From: Carettochelys insculpta
Lineage: Eukaryota; Chordata; Testudines; Carettochelyidae
Assembly (NCBI RefSeq): GCF_033958435.1
Contig: NC_134139.1
Span: 208,179,501 to 208,243,500, forward strand
Direction of reading: 5' to 3'
DNA: 64,000 bases
The notes under the pieces are model-generated. The model was not told the DNA's origin. It searched no databases and saw only the letters and a program-made list of their open reading frames with translations. The position numbers and the translations under genes are program-made. This document shows positions 12,601 through 27,600 of this stretch, in pieces (within the stretch, counting starts at the first letter, position 1; every line of letters begins with the position of its first letter).

Positions 12601-15600
12601 GACACTGGGGTTGTGTAGTAATTTTTGCTGTCAGAAGGTGGTCACAATGCAATGAAGTTTTGAGAACCCCTGGTATAGATATCTGTCTTGGTGTTTGTGT
12701 GCTAAAAAGGCAAATCTTTGCCTGTTGGCAAATTTAGTCAAAGTGCCATGGAAACTATAGTTCAGCTGTCGGACTGCATTTAAAGGAGTTCTGCCACACT
12801 TTTAGGACAGTATTTGTCTTTTTTTGTTTTTGTTTTTGTTTTTTAATTTGGCCTTTATCACCAGTTTTGCTAAAGAATTTACTGCAATTTTTCCTCTTGC
12901 AATGAATTTTAGTGCTGAATTTGGATGTCACACTTCCTCTGATACAATTATGAAGCCAGGTATACAGGGTATGACTTAGCTATGAGATCAAAAGTTGGGC
13001 AAGTCTGAGTTTTGCAGTAGTGTTGGGCATAATTTTATTAACAGAAGAATATTACCGTATTTATGCAACAGTCTGTTCCAATATAAATTTTTGCATATTT
13101 CATGATAAAGTTTCTCCAGCGCATTTTGGTTTGTCCCACCCCTTTGTGTGCAACAAACTTTTTCATAGCATAAAGCGCAAGATATTCTGTCAATACTTAA
13201 TTGGATCAAAATAGTTAGTTCCATATAATAAAACAATGGATGGGTTTTTAATTTGTTGTACCGAGTTTTTATCATGCTAATGTAAGTTCTTGGGAATTAG
13301 GATTTTAGAATATTCCATGCTTGTGTATCACTTGAATCTACCCCTTCACTTAGGTCCCATTTCTAGATACTCACGTTTTGTATTGCCACTTTGTTTTACA
13401 CTAATAAATTTGTATAATTCTTTCCAGTGTCTCCTTTAGCAGATGGTGTCTATCCCATATTCAGTACACCCTCAGTCAACAAAACAAGGTATGTTTGACT
13501 TACTCTCTGACTCCAAAAATGAGAGAAGTATGAGCAATATCTTCAAAAATCAGATTTTTAAAAATTAGACTGTTAATTTAAAAACTAGTTTTTTCTTTGC
13601 TAGTGAGATGTGGTGAGGATTGAAAAATAGCCATAATTAAAATATGGAAGTGTAGGATCTTCTTGGTGCTGTTTTGAGAGGGAAGATGAAACATGAAAGA
13701 TGCAGACTTGGAGTTGAGAGATGTGGGGGTTCAGTTCCTGACTCTACTACACTTGTTGGATGTTGGGCAAGTTTCTTAATCTTTGCATTATATTTCACCA
13801 TATTTGTTTTCCCCATCTTTCTTCTGTCATGTCATTTTGAATTTATAAACTCTTTGAGCAAGGATTGTCTCCTATGTGAACCTATGTAGCCTAGCACAGT
13901 GGAGCCTTGATCTCAGTTGTGTCCTGTGTATATACTACCGTAATATAAATAATAAAAATCCACTAGTGAAATGGAGGAAGATAATACCACACCTCTGCAG
14001 GAAGATAGATAATATCACGCTCCTGCAGAAGGAGTTGATAGCCTAGTCATATTTTTCCGTCTGACTTAATATCCTATATGAGATTTTAAACTACTGCAAT
14101 TGTTGTCTTTTTTTGAGTAAAGTCATGTTTACTGAGATTATTTAAACTCTGGTATGTCAGATTTCACTGGGTGCCACTTGGCAGTGGAGTACTGTTGAAC
14201 TCGTCTGATCCACCAGCTTGGGTGCCCTTAACACTGTGCTGCTATGTAGCCTGTTGCACCCTTCCCGAGGCTTCAGATTCACTAGTGCACATACCTAGGG
14301 GGCATGAAGCTGCAGAAACACACAGGCTGAAAGCAGCTGCGTATGGGAAGACTTTGTTAAGGAACTAGCAGTACTCAAGTGCATCCTCCGCATCATGAGG
14401 GTAAACCCAAAATTATGCTGTCTTACTCTTCACAGAAGACATACAACATAAGCTCATTAAATTTGCTCATTCTCTCAATGTAGATGGAAGATATGCAATA
14501 GGTTTTTGCTCCCAAGTTATGAATTCCATTAATTGTTTTAGACAAAACAAGCTGATTAATTACAAAAGATTCTACGTGATAGTAAGCAGATCAATACAGA
14601 TTATCTAGCAAATAAAATAAAAACACATCTAAGCTTCATATACTAAAGAAATTAATTATAAATAGCAGATCCTTGCCCAAATGTTGTTTGGAGAGAGTGT
14701 AAAATCTCTGCAAGATGATCTGGCTAGCCTGTTAAGACGCTAGATGTTTGTTTCACAGGTTGGAAAACTCTCTAGCCAGAGCTCAGTCCTCCCTTCTCCA
14801 GTTCAGTCTTTTAGTTCCTCTTGGACAAGAAGTCTGTGAAGGAGAGAACGTCGGTTTCTTGTCATTCCCCTGCCTTAAATAGTTGTAGCACACAACAGGA
14901 GTTCTTTGTCTCCCAGTTTGATTCCCACTCCCTAGTCAGTGGAAAAAATACTAATCTTATGGGGTCCAGCATCAGCTCACTCAGACCCGTTTCTGTAGAA
15001 CCACAGCACCTATGAAACAGAGGCTATCTGAAATATCCTCAGGGAGGCTCCCAGGTAAGAGTTTAGCGTTTTTTAAGACCTTGGCCTTTTCCAGCCAGAT
15101 ATCTAGACTGCATTCTGTTCATTGGGCGTTCCCAAGTATAAATGCATTTGTAAATCATGCATAGGCAACACGGTAAACCTTCAAGATATGCACAATTTGA
15201 TTGTGTGTGTCTTGGGTTAAGGTGACTGCTGCCCTGACAGGAATGGTAGCTGTGAGTCAGGCTGCTGTCCGTGACGGTACTGGGGAAACCGCTCCTCTCA
15301 GGGGTGGCTTTCTGCTTTTGTCAGGCTGCTGTCCCTGACAGGAGCAGTTTCCCGGTCTCCAGAGTGGTGGGGAGCTGGGAATCAGGAGGCAGGCAGCCTG
15401 GCTCCCTGCTCCCCTCTGCTTGCAGAGCCGGCAAACAGCAAGGCAGCAGCCCTGGTTCGTTTCCTGGTTTCAAGGAGTGGAGAGGAGCCAGGCTGCCCCT
15501 GGTTTCTGGCTCCCCTCCACTGGCTGGAGCTAGGAAACTGAACAGGGCTTCTGCCCTGGTCAGTTTCCCTTCCCAGCTCCCCTCTGCTTGCAGAGAGCCA

Positions 15601-18600
15601 GGCTGCCCCCTGGTTCCTGGCTCCCCTGACTCTGGGAATCAGAAAACAGACCAGTTCTGGTGGACTGGTCAGTTTCCTGGCTCCTGCAAGCCCAGGGTAG
15701 CCGGGAACCAGGCTGCAGCTTGGTTCCCATCTTCCCTCGACTTGCATGGATATTCGAGTTATGCGGGGATTGCAGAAATGCAATCCCTGTGTAACTCAGG
15801 GGTTTACTGTATTCCTAACTTGCATACAAGTAGGCTACTAATGTTCAATAAATCATAACTTTTCCAATGATATCTTACAAGACTCATCTTGTGTAAAATA
15901 AAACTTAATTATCCTATATTAATATAACCATATCTCTGTGAAGAATACAGGGTGTAGTGTCATATACTGTTCCCAGAATGCTTGTGTACTTTACCCTTGT
16001 GACTGTTCTAAAATACTGTTGCTGCTTAAACTTGATGTCAGTTTGATAGACTACCTTTCTGCTGCCAGGTTCATTGCTCTTCTTTAGCAGTGTGATTTGT
16101 TTTTGTCCTTAGATATTGTAGCAATAGATGTGTGGGTATCTGGTATGCTGGGAGATACTGCACAGAAGATCCCATGAACCTTCAACAATCTGAGACATTC
16201 ATAGATCTAATATAACTGCACTGGTTAAAGTGTGTGTCTTGTTAAATCTTTAATTGCTAAGGACCACAGCATGGTTATGTCACATAGGTACAATCAGCCT
16301 TGATCAGCCAACAAGTCTTTACACACACTGGTATTCAGATTGTGCTTTTGTGTGAAAAGGGGAATGCAATATAGAAAAGATAAAAGTTGGCATCTAGATG
16401 TGAAAAGAATTAAAACGTCTGTTTTTCTACCCTCTTTTCCCTTTGTTCTAACCCAACCCATATCAAGTAGAGCAGAGGTAGGGAGCTGAACTACAGCTTT
16501 CCTGCATCTGGACCCTGGGGCTTGCAGCCTCTCTCCAGCATCCAGCCCATGGTGGGGTGGGGAGTGGACAGCCCTGAGCCTAATGGGCTGCATCCTGCAT
16601 GCAAGGGGGAGGAAGTGCGGCTCTGTGTGCTGCTGCTACCATTCTGCCCTGCTTGGAAATAGGGTGCTGGAAACTGCTCATGGAAGGGTTTCCCCCACTG
16701 CTCCTGAAGGTCAGATTTTGCCCAGTAGAAACAGCAGAGAGCTGTACCAGGGAGTGTGGAGGTAGGTAAGGCTGCCTCCACGTCCCACATTCCACTTCTG
16801 CCCAACTCTCCTACCCCTGGACTGCTCCTGCACCCTCCCTTACTTCTGCATCCTTGTGGCTCACAAAATCTACTAGACTTGGGACCTCAAAACAGTTAAA
16901 CTGGCCTGTGAGAAGCCTGAACCTTGGTCCTTCCTGCCTTGCCTTCCCTCCCTTCCCAATCCTCCACTGTGGGTCTGGAGCACCAGGGAAGTGGTGACCA
17001 CATCAGTGGGGGGTTTGGAGCAGGAAGGGTTTGCCTCTCACTTGGGTTGCACTGGAATGATTTTTTTCTATAGATTGGTGGCCCCTGACCCAAAAAAGGT
17101 CCTACCCCTGCAGTAGTGTGTCTTTCAAAGGCCATTTGATCTGGGCAACCTTGTGATTATCTGTACAACTGTTGACCCCTTGTGTCTGTTAAATAGGTTA
17201 GTAGAGCTCTGCAAATGATCTTCCTTGTAGAATAGGCTCATGCTCATGTGTCTGTTCCTCTGATGACTTGTTTGACAAATCCACTGCCATATGTTTACAG
17301 TGGGAATGTTCTGTTTTCCCATGCAGCACCAAAACCACTAATCTGTCTTATTTAATTATCTTTCTTTGGAGCAGATTGCTAGTAATCAAAACACTCTGCT
17401 TGAATTTGTTTTGAGCATAACATTGCTTAAATTGTTCTTCTGAGAGAGCCAAAAAAAAATCTTGCCAGAAATTCTCTGCCACTTAGAAGTGTGAGAGAGA
17501 TCTGATTACATTGTACCCTCATGGGGCTTTTCAAGTACCTTTCATATTGATGCAAATGGAACTCTGGAATATGCTGAAATCCTGGTGTTTGTGATTAAAT
17601 GAAAAATGACTTTGGAGTTACCACCTCCTACACTGTCTCTTGGGAATGATGAGCAGAAACTTTTTCTACTGGAACCATACTTACACTTTCTGTTTTGGGA
17701 ACTCTTCTTAGTATCTAAACCTAGAAAACTATTCAGTTGTTATCTTTGAAAATTCCAAATTAAGGTTATTGCACGACAGCAAATTTAATGGGAGAGTTCC
17801 TTTTAAAAAAAAAACAAACCCTGCCAGCATGCATATAGCTGAAGCACTAAATGTAATGCTATAAAACATAACCTATTAACTATTTTAATATGCGCTTCTG
17901 CAAAGCACAAGTCTGCCATAAATGTCTTTAAAAATTCATATAAAGACTCCATCTGGAACAACAGCTTTAGAACAATCTTTCCCAGCTTTTCCCTCAGTCT
18001 ACCCACTCCCCACACCTTAAGCCTTGCTATTTGTTTAGAAAGTCAGCAAACTCTCCAGTGGATCAGAATGGAGAATTGACTCAGAGTTGAGGGCCTTTCC
18101 CTTAAAATTTCTCCAGTTCTTTTGTCTAGTCTGGTAGCTATTACTTCAGAATCTCAAATAATCTTCCCTGCTGGTGCAGAACACCAATGGGGAGAGATGG
18201 TGTGGGGTTCCAGAGGCTATGTTAAGGGATAGGCTTCACAGACCAAGTTGTGTTTATGGTTCCCACTTGAATGACTAAAGTCCTGGCCTTATACATTTTC
18301 ATAGTTTGTGCCCTTTAAGAAAAAGGGAGATGGGAAAGGTAGTGATGTGTGTGAGTATATGGAATAGCAAGGGCTTCCACTCACACTTTTCCTCTTCATA
18401 TTGGAACATTCAGGCTACATCTACACTAGAGGGTTTTGCTCACCAAAACCTGGGGAGCATCCAGATTCCCAACGAGTTTGGTCAACAGTAAAATGACAGA
18501 ATGCAACACTTTTGTCTATAGTTTTATCCCGCTCCCTACAAAGCATAACGTCTCTGTCAGAGATCTGTTGACAGAGAGACGGTCTGCACGTTCTGGGGGG

Positions 18601-21600
18601 CCCCTCTGTTGAGAGATGGAGCTTCCAGCACGCTGGGCAGCCCCATCCACGGTAGAGCGGATCACTTGGCAATTGGCCACGATCTATCGAGAGAAGTTTT
18701 GTCGGAAGATATCCTTCAACCATTGCTGTAATCTCGACTAGACATAGCCTTAAATCAATGGTCATCAGCCTTGTTTGCACCACCATCCTCAGACAGGAGT
18801 CAGAATGCTGGCAGCTTAGCTCCATTTACTCATATCTGCAGTATAGAATGTGCTTGAGATCAACTTTAACACCTGCAGTGCAGGCTCTTGTTTCCTTTAG
18901 AACAGTTGTAGAGCTTCAGGTGTAGGGTTACCATCTAGATGTAGCAGTGTCCCTCCAAAGCATTTACTTGTTTTTCTGTATAGCCCTTAGAACCTTGGCT
19001 GGTTGCATTCCAATACTGCCACCATGCCAGTTTTCTACTATCACTTTTAGTTTGGGGCCTCTTTTTTACTTATTCTTGTTTTCCTTCTCTTGAGTTCCTT
19101 TAGTGTTCTGAGGAGCTAGTCACCTCAGTGTTCCGTCTGAATGCAAGTGAAATGATTAATTCAGATGCAACTATGAAATTACTTTCAGGCCACAGCCTTT
19201 CCAAGATGATCTGGCTTCTCCCTTGGGATTCAGCCCACCTGCAAAAATGGTTCAGACCTCCCTGAAGACCAGCAAGAAAACAAAAGAACTAAGCAAAGAC
19301 TTTAAAGACCAGATGATCATTGTGAGTATCCCTCTTTGGGCTGTTTATAGATCATATGGGTAACATCATGTAGTAGCAGTGAAATGAGCTTTAAGGGTAA
19401 CCAGTACTAGATTCCCTTACACACAGGCTGTGCCTACACTTGCATTCCTCTTTTGAAAGAGGAATGTAAATGAGGAACATTGAAAATGCAAATGAGGCAC
19501 TGATTTACATATCTCATGCTTCATTTTCATAATTTCATTTCAGAAGGGCTTCTTTTGAAAGAAAAAAAACCAGTGTAGACAGGGCTTTTTCGAAAATAAA
19601 TCCCATCTTCGAAAGAATCCATCTTCCTGACACATAATAGGAAGACGGATTCTTTTAAAGATGGGGTTTATTTTTGGAAGATCCCCAGCTACACTGCTTT
19701 TTTTTCTTTCAAAAGAGTCTCTTCCAAAAAGATTACGCAAATGAAGCATGAAATATGTAAGTCGGTGCCTCATTTGCATTTTTATTTCACTCATTTGAAT
19801 GCAAGTGTAGACACAGTCACACATCTTAAACACTGTCTACAGTTATAATAAATCGCATAGATCTGTCTGCAAAACATCAAATGTAAAGCTCTTGCCACTG
19901 TTTATGAAACTATCTTCTCAGTTTTTTGGGGGCTAATGCTTTACAATATCTGTGAATAAAGAGCCTTGTAGAATTTGCTGTTAAAATACCTGTATGAAAC
20001 TTATCATAGTGAATTTTCTTGATATGGCAATCCTGTGTTTCCCACTTCTTGAAGATTTTCTGAATGAGCAGAGACAGTGCAATGTTGCAGCTGTAGTAAT
20101 ACACAACTAATGCCATCAAGAACAGCACATGAAGAATGTTCTCTAAAACATTCTGTACCTGGGAGTTTCTTTGACTGGGTAGCAGCCCACTTGCCTGTTC
20201 TACGAAACATTCCACTAGGTATGAAGGATGAAATAAGTAGCTTTGTCCTGTGTAAATAGTTCATTCTCTTAGAAGGCCTGGCCTTAAAGTGGGATGTTGT
20301 TGAATGGCAACATTAAGCCCACTATGTCACTTGCAATAAGTCACCTGTATGGATGTAGGCCTGGCTTGACATAAGTAATTGGATATGGGTGCAGCCTTGT
20401 TCCTTGGAAAACAGGATTACAGAGGTAAATGGATCAGCAGGCTGAGAAGAGAATATATGTAGCTAAGGGCAAATCTATACCACAAGGACAGGTCAATCTA
20501 ATCCATGCAATTTATAGCATAACTCAAATCAAAGTAGCTTAGATTTGCTTACCACAGGATCCACACTGGGAGTGAGGGGTTGACAGGGGAGTTAACAGGA
20601 GAGTTTTGTCTTACTCATCTCATTCTGCTAGAATACCAGAGTCCACGGAGTGATTGGTGGTCAAATTAATGCATCTTAACTAGACTCACTAAATCAACTA
20701 CCGGTGGATAGATTGCTGCAGTTTCAATCTACCTGGCAGTGCGGACAAGCCCTAAGATAAGGAGGAATAAGCAAGGAACCGTTTACAGTGGACAGGGTAA
20801 TAATAAGTCAAATGTAAAGATAAGGTAAAAAGTCAGCCAGACGTAGTGTGTGGACAGAGAATACTGTGAAAGGATTTGTTCCTATGAAATAACGAACCCA
20901 GTACCTAAAAATGTGGAGCAGTGTAACGTGTAATGGACATAAAGGAAGAGGCCAGCTGCCTATGTTGAGTCTTACCAGTTTGGTGCAGCTGTGCTATATG
21001 CTGTATTGGGCAATGGGACAAGAATCCTACTGAGCTCTTGGGGTACCAAGTGGAAGAGATCTCAGAGGAACTCCAATAATGGGTTCCCATCTTGTCTTCC
21101 ATTTAGAGCTGCATGTGTGATTTATGCTTTGTTCTTTATTAATTATATCTGTTTTTAAAAAATGCTTTGAATTCAGTTCCTCTATTTCACCTCCCAACCC
21201 CCATTGGTTTCCCAGTCCCCTACTTAGTGAATTCATTACATGAACAGGAGGCAGGTGTTTTGAAGGAATGATCACAGAATGGAGTAAATAATCCCTTCCC
21301 TGGTATTTGCTCATCAGTTCACTCTGTGGCCTTACGCCATTCCCTCGTCTCTGTGCATTAGGTTTCATTGTATACATAGTCGAAACAGTACGTCCTGCAT
21401 GAGAGAGAAAACTCTGTTCATTACATGCTTTGACCTGTAAAGTGCTATATATAAACTTTTGAATATTGTGTAAATAAATAAAATCTTGCCATCTGTCCTC
21501 TGATACCTCTGCCTCTTCTTTGTAATGACAGGATGCTGGACAGAAGCATTTTGGTGCCATCATATGCAAGTCATGTGGCATGATCTATACAGCTGCCAGC

Positions 21601-24600
21601 CCAGAGGATGAAGCCCAACACATACAGCATCACCAGAGGTTTCTTGAGGGAATTAAATATGTGGTAAGGCAATGGCTGACACTTCTCCCAAAGAACCCTT
21701 GAAGTAGTACTTATTGTCAAGTACAGAATTAAGGTACACTATGCAAGGTGTTCCATCAGTCACCTTTCACGAACATACATGAATTAATAGGTGATTTGTA
21801 TCAGAGGCGTAGCTGAGTTAATCTGTATCTCCAGATGATTTGATTTCCTGACTGCAAACTGCATGGATTCACGTAACAACTGTGGAGTCTTTTATGTTAA
21901 AGAAGTCTGCACTGAATCCCTTTTCCTTCTTCCTGGCAGATAACTTTGGATTTTTTTTAATTCCTCTGTGGTAGGGTTGGAAGAAAGAGCGTGTGGTTGC
22001 AGAGTTCTGGGATGGGAAAATTGTTTTGGTACTTCCAGATGACCCAAAATACGCCATCAAAAAGGTGCAATGTTTCTTTCAAGCTTTGTCTGTACAGTGC
22101 CTAACATAATGGGGCCACAGTCTATAGATACTACTACAGTATTAATTTTAAATACAAATCACTTGTCAGGAGAAATCTATATTTTGTGATTGACCTCTTG
22201 GCTTAGTGATTGCTCTGCATGGAATTAATGTAGGTGGTTTTTACCTTACTTAGAGGGAGCAGTGAACTTGTGGATTCTAGTTGTAACTTTGCCACAGATC
22301 GTCTATATGACCTTGCACAAATCACTGGCCTCTCTGTAGAGAGGGCTGATACCTATCTTTGTTTAAACACGTTTTTCTCCTTTACATGTCTCTTAATTAA
22401 GTAGTCAAATGGCAACCCTGCTAATCTTCCAGTTTGTTTGCTCACACAAATGAGCAACTCCTCAGTGCTGAGAACTCCTGATCTTATTCTTAGATTACTA
22501 GCACAACCCAATCTATTTTCTACCAAGGAGCACCACTGTGTCACTTTCCACATTTGCCAACTATTTCAATTGCTTGATAGCTCTCTAAGAGCAATGTTAT
22601 GGACCATTTGGTCACAACGATGAACAGTTAAATTATAAAAGGGGTACTTTGGGTTGCTAGCTTATTTGTGACTGTGCTTTACTAAAAAAGCAATGAAAAC
22701 CTCTCTGCTGATTTGGAATCAGTCCACGTAATAGCAGGAGAACAGCAGTTGTTGTTGCTAGGTTAATGAAACTCTGGTGATTCAAGTCCCAGGCTGAGTT
22801 TTCGCTGTGCCCTTCCTCAACACATTTAGTCAATCATAGAAGGGTAATGCTGATCTGCTGTCTTTGCCATATAAACTTACCAGTTTGTCATGACACCCTC
22901 ACTTGTAGCTTTAGGTTGATTTTTCTATTTTCTGTAAAGAAAACAATCTTCATGTTGCATAGATACTAAAGGAGTCTCCGGTTCATCTTTCTGTCTGTGC
23001 TGATGTCCACTACAGTAGAGGCTTGTCTGTTCAAATACCTCAAGCAATGAAGCTTCTACCATTCTTTCAATTGTATGGTACCATTGTAGTGCAGATCCTA
23101 GATGCTCTGCAGTTGAACAGTGAACTTTCATTGTGGTGATCACTGGGTTTGGTTCAGATGCACAGGCCCTCTGTTTGAAATCAGTTACTTCTCTGAACTC
23201 AAGCTCTGTCTGTCCTACACTCTAATGTGTATCTCTGCACCTCTTATCTTAATATATGTAGGCAGAAGATGTGCGAGAACTTGTAGATAATGAACTGGGA
23301 TTTAAACAAATTGTGTTAAACTGCCCATCCAAGATTAAAACCTACTTCTTTGTGTCCAATGAAAAGAAGATTGTTGGTTGTTTAATTGCAGAACCAATCA
23401 AACAGGTATGTGTTACAATTAAGATACTATTTATAAGTTGAAAGAAAATTCTGTTCAGACACTTGGAGTTGTAAGTATTGACGTAAGCCTGTGTGTCACA
23501 GGTACTGCTTGCTTGGTTTTAGATCTCTACTATCTTACTAACAAGAAGATACAGATTACAAGAATTGTTAATGATGGATGCAAAAATCTTCTTCCCTTCA
23601 GTGTTCCTTCAACTGAATTTAGGTGTTGGGCAGTGGTGATTTACTTAACATCTACCTTTTTCTAAAGGACCAGCATAAGAAATAGTTGATTGCCTTTGTT
23701 ACAGAAACTCATATAGGTGAAAACAAAAAAGCAGTCAAGTAGCACTTTAAAAACTAACAAAATAATTCATTAGGTGAGCTTTCGTGGGACAGACCCACTT
23801 CTTCAGACCATAGTCATACCAGAACAGACTCAATATTTAAGGCACAGAGAACCAAAAATGGTAATCCAGGTTGACAAATCAAAAAAATTATCAAGGTGAG
23901 CACATCAGAGAGCAGAGGGGCGGTCAAGAATTAGATTAAGCCAACTATGCCAAAGAGCCCCTATAATGGCCCAGAAAATTTGCATCCCGGTTCAAACCAC
24001 GCATTAATGTGTCGAATTTGAATATGAAAGAGTTCAGCAGTTTCTCTTTCCAAAGCAGACTGAAAAGTCTTCTTCATAAGACACAAACTCTTAAGTTGTT
24101 AACAGAATGGCCCACTCCATTAAAATATAGACTAACTGGTTTGTGGATCAGGAGTGTTTTGATGTCTGTTTTGTGCCCATTAACTCTTTGTCTGAGAGAG
24201 TTTGAAGTCTGTCACTCATACAGGTGAGTTCACTCCTGTATTTCTCTCAGGATAGACTTAATTTGATCAGTGTTTCTCCTTGATAGGCATTCCGGGTGCT
24301 ATCTGAGCCTAATATTCCACAGTCTACTAATCATGATGTCCTGCAGCACCATCGTGTCTGGCGTTGCTCCACAAATCCAGAAGCTGCCATTTGTGGGGTC
24401 AGTAGAATCTGGGTGTTCAGCCTTATGCGGAGAAGGGGCATTGCATGTCGTATGATGGATGCAGTCAGGTAAGGAAAAGGGATGCCTCTCCCAAGACAAC
24501 TGCTAATTAGGCCATTTATATAGCTGCAACATAAGCATCCCAGGAGATGCTTGAAACTTTAGGGAAATTGTGTGGTGCACACATGATGGGAACAAGATTT

Positions 24601-27600
24601 CAGCTAGGTTTATTTTCAGGAGGAAGAAAGTACTCGCAGTGGGCACATTAGCAAATGTTTTTAGGAAAGGTGTATTCTTCTTCAAGTGGTCCCCGTGGGT
24701 GCTCCACAGTAGGTGTTGGGCTCGCTCCGGTGCTGCAGATCGGAAATTTACAGCAGTCTCCGTCGGGTCGTGCATGCACCGATGCGTGTCAGTCCTTTGC
24801 GCGCTTATGGTCACGTGTGCGATCCAGTCCCTGCCAGTTCCTTCTCAACCGCCAACGGCTGCAGACGGAATCCACTCCGGCTCCAACGCCTGAGACAGAA
24901 ACTCTGTTTTACTTATTGTTAATAGTTATAACTTGTTGCTTAGTTGTTATAGTAGTTTATGTTAGAGTGTATATAGTTTTAAAAGGAAAAGAGAGCAAGA
25001 GAAAGGAAGGAGGCAGCCGCCTCCGGCGCGTCCGCTATCTGAAGGCCTCAACAGTTGCCTGTTAACTGTTATCTGTTGCCAGACTGATTACCTGCTAAGT
25101 GCCCTGTTAGCACTTAAAGACTTTAAGCTTAAACAATGTCCTCACCGGGTTTTAAGAAGTGTGAATCATGCCGGGAGGCCATGCCCACCTCAGATGGACA
25201 TAGCAAATGTATTCGGTGCCTCGGGGAAGCCCATGTCCCCCAGAAATGCTCTCATTGCTCTAAGCTTACAGCTACAGCGCGAAAGGACAGGGAAATGAGG
25301 CTAAAAATGTTCCTGTTCGACAAGGCCCTCCAGCCTGGGACGTCGGAGAAGCCCCATAAGGAGGGCTCTTCGGGCTCGCACAAGAGGAAGGCAGCTTCTC
25401 TGACCACCTCTGTGCAGAAGAAGAAAAAGCTTTCACCAGCTCGCTCCCTGCGAGTTACCTCTACGAGCGGGACGAGCAGAGCACAGGGCCCGGGCCCACA
25501 GCATAGTGGGAAGGCTGCGGCACATGTGCCCATGCAGGAGCCTCCAGTTGTTAAGGAGGCGGCACCGAGGGCTCTGCAGGCACTGGCTTCTACGGCACCG
25601 AGCCTTGCAGCACCGACAGCACCAGAGCGAGGGCACCCGGCATGGGGCCCAACGGTGCCGGACGAGACTACCCAAGCGGCACCGAGGGCAGCGGCACCGA
25701 GCGCGGCACTGGGATCAACGGAACTGAGCACGGCACCAACTACAGTGCCGAGCTCCCTGGCGCCGATGGGAACACCTGCGGTGCCCGAACAGGGGAAAGC
25801 GAAGACTAAGACCCAGCACCGCAGCCCTTCCCCGGAGATCATTGCGCTGCCATTATCACCTCTCTCTCCCCCAGAGATTCAGTGGGCAGCAACTCCAACA
25901 GCCTGCTGCAGGCTTCCATCTCCATTCCTTCAGCCGCCATTCCCCGGGGTTGGACATTTTTCACCAACTTCCAGCAGGGATCCCTATGAATACTATCACA
26001 GGGAATCCCCGCCTATGTCAGCGTCATCTTGACAGTCACGTCCTTCTACACATCACGTCTACACTTTCAGGTCGTGGTCCAGGTCCCCATCACCGGGCCC
26101 TTGCCCTTGTTGTTATGGCTGTCCTTACCATACGGGACATCGGCACAGGGGATCAGGGTCTCAGGGTAGATCCCCATCAATGCCTCGTCGACTTCACAGC
26201 ATACAGTCTCACCCTGGGGGAACACCACAAATTTCCCAGTCAGAGAGTGGTTCAAAGGATCTGGAAACCTTGAAAGTACAAACGTGAACAGAGTCAGGAA
26301 CCTGAGGACTTAGAGGAAATGTATCATAGCGATGCCTCCTCGTCCTCCCCAGATGAAGCAGTTGTTCCTGGAGATATCTCTCCCCCAGATGACCTAAATC
26401 AGTTTCAAGAGTTGTTCAAAAGGGTGGCTCAATCACAAGACATTCAAGTGGCAGAGGTGCTGGAGAAACACCATAAGCTCCTCAAAAATCTCAGACCTCC
26501 AGCTTCATCTAAGATCGCCATCCCATTGGATGAAGTGATTATGGAGTCAGCCACCAACATTTGGCAGACTCCAGCCTCCATCCCTCCTACAAACAAGAGG
26601 GCGGATAAGAAGTATTTTTTCCCTGCCAAGGGCATGGAATTTCTGTTCAGTCACCCACAGCCGAATTCACTAGTGGTTGAATCCTCGCAACATAGAGCCA
26701 AAACATCCCAATATAGGTCCGGGGAATCAAACAAGGACACAAAGAAATTAGACCTACTCGGCAGAAAGGTTTACTCATTGTCTACCTTACCGCTACGAAT
26801 GGCGAATTACGCCGCTCGCTTGTCGAACCACAATTTTGACAATTATTCTAGACTCACCTCCCTCATGGATTTCCTTCCAGAAGACAAAAAGCCGGTCCTC
26901 AAAGCAATCGTCCAGGAAGGCTACACAGCTTCACGAGCAGGAGTTCAGATTGCCTTAGACGTAGCGGACACAGCGGCTCGTTCCACAGCCACTGCGGTAG
27001 TAATGCTCAGGGAATCGTGGCTCCAGACGTCCAGAATTCCCAGGGATCTGCAAGTAAAAATCGCAGATCCTTCTTTTGATAGGCAGAAGTTATTTGCGGA
27101 CTCAACTGACTCGGTCCTACACTCCAGCAAGGACTCGACAGCTACACTTAGGACCCTGGGTATATACACCCCGCCATACAGGAGGAGGAAGTTTTGCCCT
27201 CAGCAACGGCGTTAGGCTTATCAACCACAGCATACTCAGTATCAACGGGAGTATGACCAGGGGAGCCAACAACAGCCACAGCAGTACAGGGCCCCTGGAC
27301 GTCGGCCCCAGCAGGGCTGCGCCCCCTCCGGACAAACCATAAGACAGCAGGTACGTCGGGGACTGCAAAACCAAGACTGTCTCTCAGTGCCAATCTCAAC
27401 ACGTTTCACCATCAACTCAAGCCGTTCTACTCTCAATGGCAAAGCATCACCACAGACAGATGGGTATTGGAGATTATAGCCACGGGGTACACAATCCCTT
27501 TCAATTGTTGCCACCACCGAACCCTCCCACCAGGCCCTTTTTCAAGGATCCCTCTCACCACACAAAGTTAAAACAGGATGTGGACCACCTCTTGTTCATA

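Larger units (their letters stand above)
13489..19188. other. ESCO2 longest ordinary intron
   Basis: It holds a MIR/L2-like SINE (13660-13935), a Tigger-like copy (15225-15809), a hAT-like element (16473-17110) and a MITE (18413-18750), all listed separately. 13940-15220 and 17115-18410 are otherwise AT-rich with no gene or repeat that I recognise. Confidence 0.4.
19322..21531. other. ESCO2 intron with two MITEs
   Basis: A palindromic element (19425-19819) and a second MITE (20467-20753) are listed separately. The rest shows nothing I recognise. Confidence 0.4.

Noticed and set aside
15271..15858. 195-codon and 133-codon frames on opposite strands
   Set aside because: Lie inside a Tigger-like MITE with internal inverted repeats; no protein family resemblance.
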